Positions 16,667 through 24,508 of a stretch of DNA of 64,000 nucleotides are shown here, in pieces. The stretch comes from Chryseobacterium sp. JUb7 (lineage in GTDB: Bacteria; Bacteroidota; Bacteroidia; Flavobacteriales; Weeksellaceae), in NCBI RefSeq assembly GCF_024806495.1, contig NZ_JANUFF010000001.1, forward strand, positions 738,315-802,314. The letters are read 5' to 3'. Both the position numbers and the translations under genes were made by a program. The notes beneath the pieces are model-generated. The model was not told the origin of the DNA. It did no database searches and worked only from the letters and a program-made list of their open reading frames with translations. How positions within the stretch are numbered: the stretch's first letter is position 1; each line of letters starts with the position of its first letter.

Positions 16667-19015
16667 ATGCAGACATTATCCTTTAAAATTGCCACTTCCG
16701 CAGCAGCAATTTGTTTCAGCACAATCGTTTTTGCGCAACAAAAGTACTCGATAAGCGGCACCGTAAAAGATAACAAAAATGGAGAACTACTGATCGGAGT
16801 CACTGTAAAAGTAGCTGAAGATCCCACAATCTCAGTTATTGCCAATGAATACGGTTTTTATTCCTTATCTCTACCGCAGGGAAATTACACAGTCATTGTT
16901 TCTAATCCGGGGTATAAAGATTTTCAGCAAAGCGTAACGGTTGATGCTAATACGAAACTCGATTTGCAGCTTAATCCTGAAGAAAAACAAGATGCAGAGG
17001 AAGAAAAAATAGGAAAAATTGATGAAGTTGTTATTTCAGGAATCAGAAAAGATAAAAATCTGACATCTGCTCAGATGGGAACCGAAACATTAAGCATTAA
17101 AAATATTGAAAAACTCCCTGTCTTATTTGGTGAAAAAGATGTTATGAAAACCATTCAGCTTCTTCCGGGAATCAAAAGCAATGGTGAAGGAAGCAGCGGA
17201 TTCAGTGTAAGAGGCGGTGCTACTGATCAGAATTTAATATTACTTGATGAAGCGCCTGTTTATAACGCTTCGCACTTACTGGGTTTTTTCAGCACCTTCA
17301 ACAGTGATGCCTTGAAAGATGCCAGTATCATCAAAGGAAATAGTCCCGCTCAATATGGAGGCCGTCTGTCTTCCGTGATGGATGTTAAAATGAAAGACGG
17401 AAATAACAAAGACTACAATGTCAACGGAGGGATCGGATTAATCAGCAGCAGACTGAGCGTTGAAGGACCTATTCAGAAAGAAAAATCATCATTCATCGTT
17501 TCGGGAAGAAGAACGTACGCCGATTTGTTTTTAAAATCAACCGAAGATTTTAAAGACAGTAAACTGTATTTCTATGATCTTAATTTAAAAGCCAATTATC
17601 AGATCAATGACAATAACCGTCTGTATCTGTCCGGATATTTCGGAAGAGATGTTCTGGGATTGGGAGATACCTTCTCAACAGACTGGGGAAATACAACAGC
17701 AACGCTTCGCTGGAACAGCATTATTAACAGCAAATTATTTTCAAACACCTCTTTAATTTACAGTAATTATAACTATAATGTAAGCCTTCACAGCAACAAC
17801 AATACATTCGGACTGGACTCCCAGATTGAAGACTGGAATCTGAAGCAGGATTTCACATGGTTTGCAGGAAATAAACATTCTGTACGTTTCGGATTACAGT
17901 CTATTTATCACACCATCACGCCAAGCAGTGCTTCAGGAACAAGTGTAAGCAGCTTTCCGAGAAATCCGAGAAAATCCTGGGAGAACGCCCTATATATTAA
18001 TGATGATTTTAAAGCTACAGATAAACTTACCGTTAATTATGGTTTAAGGCTCTCTTCATTCAGTATTCTGGGTGGCGACACCTATAACACCTATGAAAAT
18101 GGAATATTAACAGACTCTAAAGCTCTGGAAAAAGGTGATTTTGGAAAAACCTATGTCAATCTTGAACCCAGAATTACAGCCAATTACCGTATCAATGAGG
18201 TCAGCAGCGTCAAAGGAGGATATTCAAGAAACACGCAGAACCTACATTTATTAAGCAACAGCAGCAGCGGAAATCCTACCGATCAGTGGATCGGAAGCAG
18301 CTACAGTGTGAAACCGGAAATCGCAGATCAGATAAGCGTCGGCTACAGCAGAAATTTCAGGAATAACAATTATGAATTAAATGCTGAAGTATACTATAAA
18401 TCAATGCAAAACCAGATTGATTTTAAAAACGGAGCACAAATTTCATTTGATACCGCTGCAGATGTAGAAAGTGAGCTCTTATTCGGAAAAGGCAGAGCTT
18501 ACGGACTGGAACTTATCGCCAAAAAGAAAAGCGGAAAACTGACAGGCTGGATCTCTTATACCTTGTCAAAAACAGAAAGAAAAATCAACGGCATCAATGA
18601 TAACGACTGGTACAATGCAAGAATGGATAAAACCCATGACCTTTCCGTTGTGGCAACCTACGAGCTGAATAAAAAATGGTCTTTATCCGGATTATTCCTA
18701 TACAGTACAGGAAATGCCGTTACGTTCCCAACCGGAAAATATGAACTGAACGGACAAACCATCTTCCAGTACAGCAGCCGAAATGCAGACAGAATGCCTG
18801 CTTATCACAGAATGGATCTTAGCGCAACGTATGAACCGAGCAGTAATAAGCGTTTTAAAGGCTCGTGGTCATTTGGTATTTACAATGTATACGGAAGAGA
18901 AAATGCATATACTATTAATTTTGAAGACAACCCCGACAAACCGGGAACTACCCGGGCGATGCAGACTTCCCTATTCCGTTGGGTTCCCAATATCACTTAT
19001 AATTTCAAATTTTAG
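16667..19015 (+). CDS. TonB-dependent receptor with carboxypeptidase-like domain
   Basis: The 782-residue product has a signal peptide (TIVFAQ) and a carboxypeptidase-regulatory-like beta sandwich (SISGTVKDNKNGELLIGVTV, to about residue 105). A TonB-box region (IDEVVISGIRKDKN) is followed by the plug (SVRGGATDQNLILLDEAPVY). The beta barrel ends in the aromatic VPNITYNFKF, as outer-membrane barrels do. It imports an unknown ligand. The next gene begins 3 bases after the stop and encodes a DUF4249 lipoprotein, the usual partner of this receptor subtype, so the pair probably forms one outer-membrane complex. No regulator is adjacent. Confidence 0.93.
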   Translation: MQTLSFKIATSAAAICFSTIVFAQQKYSISGTVKDNKNGELLIGVTVKVAEDPTISVIANEYGFYSLSLPQGNYTVIVSNPGYKDFQQSVTVDANTKLDLQLNPEEKQDAEEEKIGKIDEVVISGIRKDKNLTSAQMGTETLSIKNIEKLPVLFGEKDVMKTIQLLPGIKSNGEGSSGFSVRGGATDQNLILLDEAPVYNASHLLGFFSTFNSDALKDASIIKGNSPAQYGGRLSSVMDVKMKDGNNKDYNVNGGIGLISSRLSVEGPIQKEKSSFIVSGRRTYADLFLKSTEDFKDSKLYFYDLNLKANYQINDNNRLYLSGYFGRDVLGLGDTFSTDWGNTTATLRWNSIINSKLFSNTSLIYSNYNYNVSLHSNNNTFGLDSQIEDWNLKQDFTWFAGNKHSVRFGLQSIYHTITPSSASGTSVSSFPRNPRKSWENALYINDDFKATDKLTVNYGLRLSSFSILGGDTYNTYENGILTDSKALEKGDFGKTYVNLEPRITANYRINEVSSVKGGYSRNTQNLHLLSNSSSGNPTDQWIGSSYSVKPEIADQISVGYSRNFRNNNYELNAEVYYKSMQNQIDFKNGAQISFDTAADVESELLFGKGRAYGLELIAKKKSGKLTGWISYTLSKTERKINGINDNDWYNARMDKTHDLSVVATYELNKKWSLSGLFLYSTGNAVTFPTGKYELNGQTIFQYSSRNADRMPAYHRMDLSATYEPSSNKRFKGSWSFGIYNVYGRENAYTINFEDNPDKPGTTRAMQTSLFRWVPNITYNFKF

Positions 19016-19018
19016 ATC

Positions 19019-19828
19019 ATGAAGAATATATTGTTTATACTATTATCGCTGTTTACTTTAACAGCTTGTGAAAAGGAGATCGATCTGGATTTGGATGATC
19101 AGAGCGGAAATATAGTTATCGAAGGGAATGTCACTGATCAGGCTGGACCTTATTTTGTTAAAATAACTAAATCTGTAGCGTTTACAGAAGGAAATCAATA
19201 CCCTGCCGTTGAAAATGCCAGCGTTATATTAAGTGACAATACCGGACAAACGGAAACTTTACAGTATATAGGCAACGGAACTTATCAAACGTCTACCTTC
19301 ACAGGTGCTTCCGGCAGAACATATACTTTAAAAATCGATGCCGAAGGAAAACAATACACAGCTCAGAGCACTATGCCTCAGGCTGTTTCATTTGATGATC
19401 TGGAACAGGATTCTTTTATGATCGGTGGTGAAACAAGCTACACGCTTTTACCGGTTTTCATGGATCCTCCGGCACTGGGAAACCGTTACTTATTCAGTTT
19501 TACAGTGAATAATCATCCTAAGAAATATTTTCAGGAATTCTCAGATAATGTGAATAACGGAGCGGCAAACCAAAGACCATTACTGCTTCCCAACGATGAT
19601 GAAGATGACGACGATATAAAAGTAGCTGTGGGTGACACTATCCATGTAGAAATGCAATGTATTGATGAGAATGTCTATACTTTTTACTCTGCTTTACTTC
19701 AGATTTCAAATGGCGGCGGTCCGGGTGGCGGCGTTACCCCTTCCAATCCTCCGAGCAACATCAGCAATGGAGCTTTAGGGTATTTCTCAGCACATACGGT
19801 ACGAACAAGAAGTATTGTGATTCAATAG
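19019..19828 (+). CDS. DUF4249 family outer-membrane lipoprotein
   Basis: The 269-residue product has a lipoprotein signal (LTACEKE, Cys17). Its extracytoplasmic domain fits DUF4249: IVIEGNVTDQAGPYFVKIT, VENASVILSDN, and a QLxx-type turn-rich region. An acidic run (DDEDDDD, about 195-201) and a glycine-rich loop follow. Members are found next to TonB receptors and are thought to act as surface partners. Here the gene is tightly coupled to the receptor upstream. It ends at a terminator at 19848-19873. No enzymatic motif is visible. Confidence 0.88.
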   Translation: MKNILFILLSLFTLTACEKEIDLDLDDQSGNIVIEGNVTDQAGPYFVKITKSVAFTEGNQYPAVENASVILSDNTGQTETLQYIGNGTYQTSTFTGASGRTYTLKIDAEGKQYTAQSTMPQAVSFDDLEQDSFMIGGETSYTLLPVFMDPPALGNRYLFSFTVNNHPKKYFQEFSDNVNNGAANQRPLLLPNDDEDDDDIKVAVGDTIHVEMQCIDENVYTFYSALLQISNGGGPGGGVTPSNPPSNISNGALGYFSAHTVRTRSIVIQ

Positions 19829-19847
19829 AAAATAAATTAATTTTATC

Positions 19848-19877
19848 AGCTGTTTCGAATTTTCGGAACGGCTTTTT
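19848..19877 (+). terminator. Intrinsic terminator after the TonB receptor operon
   Basis: An 11-bp stem with two G-U pairs (19848-19858 with 19863-19873) is followed by five T's. Confidence 0.8.
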
Positions 19878-19976
19878 ATTTAAAAAAAACTCTTTTATAT
19901 TATTTTTTTTAAATGCTTTTTTTAATTAGATAATTGATAACGGTTAATCGGGAAAATTTATTTAAAAACGAAATAC

Positions 19977-20495
19977 ATGTTTAAAAATTTAAAATTTTTA
20001 GTATTCATTCTATTATGCTGTTCCTGTCAGGAGAAAGAAGATCAAGCTCAGCTGGGACATAGAATAATTTCAGACAACCTGCCTGTCTTGTTAGATGGTT
20101 TAGATTATTTTAATATCGCTAATACTCCATTATCGGCAGAATTATATCCATATGTCGGCAGAATTGAATCTGATGAACAAACCCTGATCGATAAATTTCA
20201 GGATAAGTTTAATTTAAATAACGAGAAAATATTCAGTGGTACCATTGAAATTAAAAAAATACCTGAAAAAATAGGTCATTATCTGCTTTTTTTAAATAAA
20301 CATGATGATTTTACGAAACGTAATAACAGAATAAACATTTCTTTTGTAAATCTTATAATCAGTAAAAATAATCGTTATGCGTGTGTCGAGGTTGTTAAAT
20401 CATTAGGAATTGGTGCAAAATTTGAAGTTTTTTATTTTAAACAGGTGAATGATAAATGGATATTCGATGGGAAAGAGGTTATAGCATTAGGATAA
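19977..20495 (+). CDS. Putative lipoprotein of unknown function (172 aa)
   Basis: The N-terminus is a lipoprotein signal (hydrophobic FLVFILL, then CCSCQEKE with the lipobox cysteine). The mature domain is a mix of alternating charged and hydrophobic strands, with no motif I recognise. It ends in KWIFDGKEVIALG, the type of strand seen in small NTF2-like or lipocalin-like folds, but that is a guess. Its stop codon overlaps the ATG of the next gene by one base (TAATG). The three genes to 21891 therefore probably form one operon of surface or periplasmic proteins. Confidence 0.8.
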   Translation: MFKNLKFLVFILLCCSCQEKEDQAQLGHRIISDNLPVLLDGLDYFNIANTPLSAELYPYVGRIESDEQTLIDKFQDKFNLNNEKIFSGTIEIKKIPEKIGHYLLFLNKHDDFTKRNNRINISFVNLIISKNNRYACVEVVKSLGIGAKFEVFYFKQVNDKWIFDGKEVIALG

Positions 20496-21169
20496 TGAGG
20501 TATGTACTATTTTTATTAAGCCCTTTTCTATCCTTTGCTCAAAACATAAGCATTGAACTAGCGGATAGCAAAGCAATTGAATTTTATTCCGGAAAAAACA
20601 ATCAGATTTGCATTAATATCAAAAATCATTCAAAATATGAATACGAAATCCCTTTTGATAAAGAAGGCTTCAGTACTTCAGAAAATGAGGCTGTTGATGA
20701 CTCTGACATTGGCATTGCTGGCTTTAGAATATTTAAAAATGAACTTTTAATTAAGCCGATAACCGGTGGTTCTTATGGATATCAAAGGGAGCCTTTAGAA
20801 AATGACACCGTTGAAGAAAAAGAACTTGCATTATTTACCGAAAACAATAAAACTTTATTTAAACAGCCGTCAGAGTTTTTCAACTCCTATAAAATAAATA
20901 AAAGAGTGGTCAGTTTAAAGCCTAAGGAAAATAAATCAGTATGTATGAATATTAATTTACCTATTTATAAATCCTTTGCAGATGATGGCTCATTACTTTA
21001 TAATCTGGAAGATGGCAAAATGTACAATTTTCAAATATTTCTAAGTATACCTCAGAAAAGATTAAGAAAATATATCTTATTTCCGAAACTAAAATCAAAG
21101 ATTTTTACAGGATCATTAGTTTCAAATAAAATCTTATTCATCTATAAAGATCATCCCGATCTAAAATAG
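20495..21169 (+). CDS. Secreted protein of unknown function, paralogue 1
   Basis: The real start is the ATG at 20495 (MRYVLFLLSPFLSFAQ, a clean signal peptide). An in-frame ATG at 20456 lies inside the upstream gene and would spoil the signal. About 224 residues follow. The protein shares a pattern with the next gene: an ICINIKNHS-type strand, an EIPFDKEGFST segment, a GIAGFRIF segment, a PKENKSVCMNINLP segment, and a C-terminal IFTGSLVSNK. It is thus one of two tandem paralogues. Two cysteines are conserved between them. Function and family are unknown to me. Confidence 0.82.
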   Translation: MRYVLFLLSPFLSFAQNISIELADSKAIEFYSGKNNQICINIKNHSKYEYEIPFDKEGFSTSENEAVDDSDIGIAGFRIFKNELLIKPITGGSYGYQREPLENDTVEEKELALFTENNKTLFKQPSEFFNSYKINKRVVSLKPKENKSVCMNINLPIYKSFADDGSLLYNLEDGKMYNFQIFLSIPQKRLRKYILFPKLKSKIFTGSLVSNKILFIYKDHPDLK

Positions 21170-21198
21170 AAAATTATAAATATAAAAAATATAAAACC

Positions 21199-21891
21199 TT
21201 GAAATTCTTACTTTTAATCTTCGTTATTTTTTTACATCAATCATTCTATGGTCAAAATGGTATAGAAATCAAAATAATAAATGATACTATCAAGAAAAAC
21301 TCTGTTTTTGATGTAAATAATGTCTGTTATGACATCATTAACAAATCTGACAAACCGTATTATATCGTGATTGATGATAAGGAATTCAATACTGCTGCTG
21401 ATGAGTTTGTAGAAGACCTTTTCCTTGGGCTACCTGATTATAGGGTATTTAATGATAACTCATTAATGAAAGCCGAATCTGGGATAGCAAATATTAGGAC
21501 AACAGAAGATTATAAATCTACAAAGCCAACTGATAAAGATCTTAGAAACTTTAAGAAAAAATATAAAATAAAGTCAAAAGACTTAACAGAAATTTTAATT
21601 TCATATAAAATATTTCAAAAGACAAAAATTTTACAACCAAAGCAGAGCAAGTCATCTTGCACAAATGTTAATTTTCCTTTTTATATTGCTTCGTCATATC
21701 CAAGTGTGAAAATTTATGAATTAGAAAATAACTTGCCCTATTTTTTCCAAATATTATTAAATATTCCTAAAGAGATCATTGATAAATATTTTGTCATGCC
21801 AAAAGACAGTTCAAAAGATGTAAAGATTTTTACCGGAACTGTTTATTCAAATAAAGTTCCTTTAGTTTACAAAGTTTATAATGGCAAATAG
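21199..21891 (+). CDS. Secreted protein of unknown function, paralogue 2
   Basis: The start is TTG at 21199, since no ATG would keep the signal peptide (KFLLLIFVIFLHQSFYGQ). The 230-residue product mirrors the upstream gene. NVCYDIINKSDKPYYIVIDDK matches its first cysteine-containing strand, GLPDYRVFND matches GIAGFRIFKN, PKQSKSSCTNVNFPFY matches PKENKSVCMNINLPIY, and IFTGTVYSNKVPLVYK matches its end. The pair most likely arose by tandem duplication and then diverged strongly. It is the last gene of the operon, with a terminator at 21902-21930. Role unknown. Confidence 0.8.
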   Translation: MKFLLLIFVIFLHQSFYGQNGIEIKIINDTIKKNSVFDVNNVCYDIINKSDKPYYIVIDDKEFNTAADEFVEDLFLGLPDYRVFNDNSLMKAESGIANIRTTEDYKSTKPTDKDLRNFKKKYKIKSKDLTEILISYKIFQKTKILQPKQSKSSCTNVNFPFYIASSYPSVKIYELENNLPYFFQILLNIPKEIIDKYFVMPKDSSKDVKIFTGTVYSNKVPLVYKVYNGK

Positions 21892-21901
21892 TATAGAATC
21901 G

Positions 21902-21934
21902 ATAAAGCCGCTATTAATGAGCGGCTTTATTCTT
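21902..21934. terminator. Intrinsic terminator of the three-gene operon
   Basis: A perfect 11-bp stem (21902-21912 with 21920-21930) with a 7-base loop, 10 bases past the stop codon. Confidence 0.9.
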
Positions 21935-22031
21935 TTATAGATTTGTTACGTAATAAATTTCCTGAAAACCTGGGTTTCATACATTAAAACAATAAAACTC
22001 TCGCCTATAATGTACTACCCGAACCAATAAC

Positions 22032-23267
22032 TCACTGCTTACGAATACGATACAATCTTCCACCATCTGTTATCGCATATAGTGCGTTATCTTTCCCCTG
22101 AGTGATATCTCTGAAACGCTGGTTTTGATCGGCAAGAAGTCTCTCTTCTCCTACTACCAGATTATTTTCGACTACCAATCGGGCAATATGCATTCCGCTG
22201 AGTGAAGCAACAAAAAGGTTGTTCTGCCACTCCGGAATATTATTTCCTTTATAGAATGTAATTCCGCTTGGAGAGATAACAGGATCCCAATAATAGACAG
22301 GCTGCTGCATTCCTGTCTGTTGCTGAATACCTCCGCCGATAACGGCTCCGCTGTATTCAATTCCATAAGTGATGGTAGGCCATCCATAATTTGCACCGCC
22401 CTGAACGCGATTGATTTCATCGCCTCCTCTTGGTCCGTGTTCACTCTGCCATAATTCCCCGGTTACAGGATGTATCGCCAAACCTTGTGGATTTCTGTGT
22501 CCCATACTATATAATTCCGGTAATGCTCCACCCTGACTAAAGGTAGGGTTTCCCGGGGCCGGCTGACCTTCTTTTGTAATTCTTACAATTTTACCGAGAG
22601 CAGCAGTAACCGATTGTGCCAAAGGTCTCGTTGACAAATCAGAACGTTCACCTGAGCTTACCAGTAAATTTCCGGTGCTGTCAAATAAAATACGTCCTCC
22701 ATAGTGGAGCGTCCCTACATTGGCAGCAGGATTAGCTCTGTAAATAACAACAGAATTTTCAATACTTGTTTCTGAATTGGAAAGCCTGCCTTTAGCAACA
22801 GCCGTTACATTTCCGCCGGTAACATTTTCAGAAAAAACCCAGTATACCATTCTGTTAGCGTCAAATTGCGGATCAACACACAATCCTAAAAGTCCGCCCT
22901 GCCCTCCGGAGTTCACCGCAGGAATTCCCGTAATCGGGTTACTTAAAGTCCCTGTACTGCTCACAAGTCGCATTGTTCCGCCTTTTTCGGTAATCAGCAA
23001 TCTTCCGTCCGGCAAACTTGTAATTCCCCAAGGTGCAGAAAGTGAAGATGTCAGAACATCCGTTTGATAAGGCGTGGTTGTTTTTACTCCATTAACTCTC
23101 GTCTGGTTGGGAAATGCAGGAGAATAAGTAGTGTTTGCAGGATTCGTTTCTACAGGAGGAAGTGAAGGTCCTGCTTCAGGTTCTTCGATATTTTCATCGA
23201 TACTTTCCGAACAGCTTGCAAAAAAAATAGATGATGCAATCATCAAATGATACGCTTTGAATTTCAT
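22032..23267 (-). CDS. PQQ-dependent sugar dehydrogenase-type lipoprotein
   Basis: The 411-residue product has a lipoprotein signal (FFASC, Cys19), a proline-rich linker to about residue 60, and a six-bladed propeller of the soluble glucose/aldose dehydrogenase type. Visible signatures are APWGITSLPDGRLLITEK, GQGGLLGLCVDP, VGTLHYGGRI (the histidine position used for hydride abstraction in soluble glucose dehydrogenase), GHRNPQGLAIHP and EHGPRGGDEIN. It would oxidise a sugar or related substrate at the cell surface using PQQ. No PQQ synthesis genes are in the window, so the cofactor may be scavenged. It is a single-gene unit upstream of an AraC regulator on the same strand. Confidence 0.9.
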   Translation of the reverse strand: MKFKAYHLMIASSIFFASCSESIDENIEEPEAGPSLPPVETNPANTTYSPAFPNQTRVNGVKTTTPYQTDVLTSSLSAPWGITSLPDGRLLITEKGGTMRLVSSTGTLSNPITGIPAVNSGGQGGLLGLCVDPQFDANRMVYWVFSENVTGGNVTAVAKGRLSNSETSIENSVVIYRANPAANVGTLHYGGRILFDSTGNLLVSSGERSDLSTRPLAQSVTAALGKIVRITKEGQPAPGNPTFSQGGALPELYSMGHRNPQGLAIHPVTGELWQSEHGPRGGDEINRVQGGANYGWPTITYGIEYSGAVIGGGIQQQTGMQQPVYYWDPVISPSGITFYKGNNIPEWQNNLFVASLSGMHIARLVVENNLVVGEERLLADQNQRFRDITQGKDNALYAITDGGRLYRIRKQ

Positions 23268-23445
23268 ATTTTAAATATTTTGGTGATTTGATGGATAAGT
23301 CAATAATTTTGATACAAATTACTTGCCGTAATTCTCCAATCAGTGGCTTTTTATTAAAAAAAACGCATCAAACATCAATATTTATTCAATCGATTGCATT
23401 TACCTGTAAATTAAAACTGCTTTTTAAGGGTTTTTTAGTAAAATT

Positions 23446-24333
23446 TTAATCTAATACTTTACCTTTAAGATACTGGGTTCTGTAGATTTTCGGGGTGATG
23501 CCCGTAATTTTTTTAAAAAGCTGCGTAAAATGTGAAGCCGTGTGAAAATTTAATTCGTAAGCAATCTCTGCAATATCTTTACTAGAATGAAGCAAGGCTT
23601 TGCTGTAATTGATATCAATTTCATTAATCCATTGTTTTGGAGACTTCTGGGTAACATTCTTTACGCATTTATTCAGATAATTTTCAGTAACGGATAATTT
23701 TGCTGCATAAAAAACCACTTTCTTTTCCGTAACATGATGTTTGAATAATAGATCACGAAACTGAAGGGATAATTCCATTGAACGGGTAGCCGATTTATGA
23801 TGAATATTCGAATCTACGCTCAACATTTTTATAAGAATAAGGTGCAGCATAGTCACAACAATATCATTGATATTGAGCCCGTTGATCCACAATTCCTGTT
23901 CCATGATCGGAAGAAGTTGGGTAATGGTTCCGTACGTCAGGCTATCCAGCTCCAGAAAAGGAGTCATAAAAAAAATACTTGACTTATGTTTGGGCAATTC
24001 CTGCTCAGACAGCACGTTGTTTTCATAGGCCAGAAAAAAGCCTTCAATATCTTCTGAAAGCTCTAAAGTAGCTGTAATCGTTCCCTGTTTAATGAAAATA
24101 ACACCTCCTTTTTCAGCATGAAATTCTTCATTCTCAAGATACTGCTTGATATGACCTCTGGTCACGAAAATAATAAAATTGAAAGTCGTACGATACGGAA
24201 TCACCGGCATCAGAATTCCTTTTAGATAATCCTCCAACCGATACAGTTGTATCTCGGCATTATTTGCTAATATTTTTCCCGTGATATTGGGAAGAAAAAG
24301 CTTTTTGTACTGAAAATTGGATAATATTTCCAT
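23446..24333 (-). CDS. AraC-family transcriptional regulator
   Basis: I chose the ATG at 24333 (MEILSNFQYKKLF). A longer frame from 24423 adds 30 residues without domain value, although a box TGTCTTTG (24437-24444, 7 of 8) lies just upstream of it, so the longer start remains possible. The protein has an N-terminal cupin-like sensor region and a C-terminal pair of helix-turn-helix units. IAEIAYELNFHTASHFTQLFKKITGITPKIYR is split here as IAEIAYELNF and ASHFTQLFKK plus GITPKIYR. It probably controls nearby genes, either the PQQ-type dehydrogenase or the receptor at 24509-26755, but nothing in the sequence decides which. Confidence 0.9.
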   Translation of the reverse strand: MEILSNFQYKKLFLPNITGKILANNAEIQLYRLEDYLKGILMPVIPYRTTFNFIIFVTRGHIKQYLENEEFHAEKGGVIFIKQGTITATLELSEDIEGFFLAYENNVLSEQELPKHKSSIFFMTPFLELDSLTYGTITQLLPIMEQELWINGLNINDIVVTMLHLILIKMLSVDSNIHHKSATRSMELSLQFRDLLFKHHVTEKKVVFYAAKLSVTENYLNKCVKNVTQKSPKQWINEIDINYSKALLHSSKDIAEIAYELNFHTASHFTQLFKKITGITPKIYRTQYLKGKVLD

Positions 24334-24508
24334 ATCCTGAATTATAATGATTAAAGTTAGACATTTTTTATGATCTGGTGCTTGAGAGTTATTGTGTGGG
24401 AGGATTTTAGTATGAAAATGCATTTATTGGTTGGTGCAAAGACACAAGATTTTATATGCAATAAAATACTCCAATTCACTCATCCTAAAAACCTCCTACA
24501 CTCTGCCT

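Noticed and set aside
20456..20494. Upstream ATG extension of the gene at 20495
   Set aside because: It would put 13 residues ahead of a clean signal peptide and lies inside the previous gene; the overlapping TAATG start is better.
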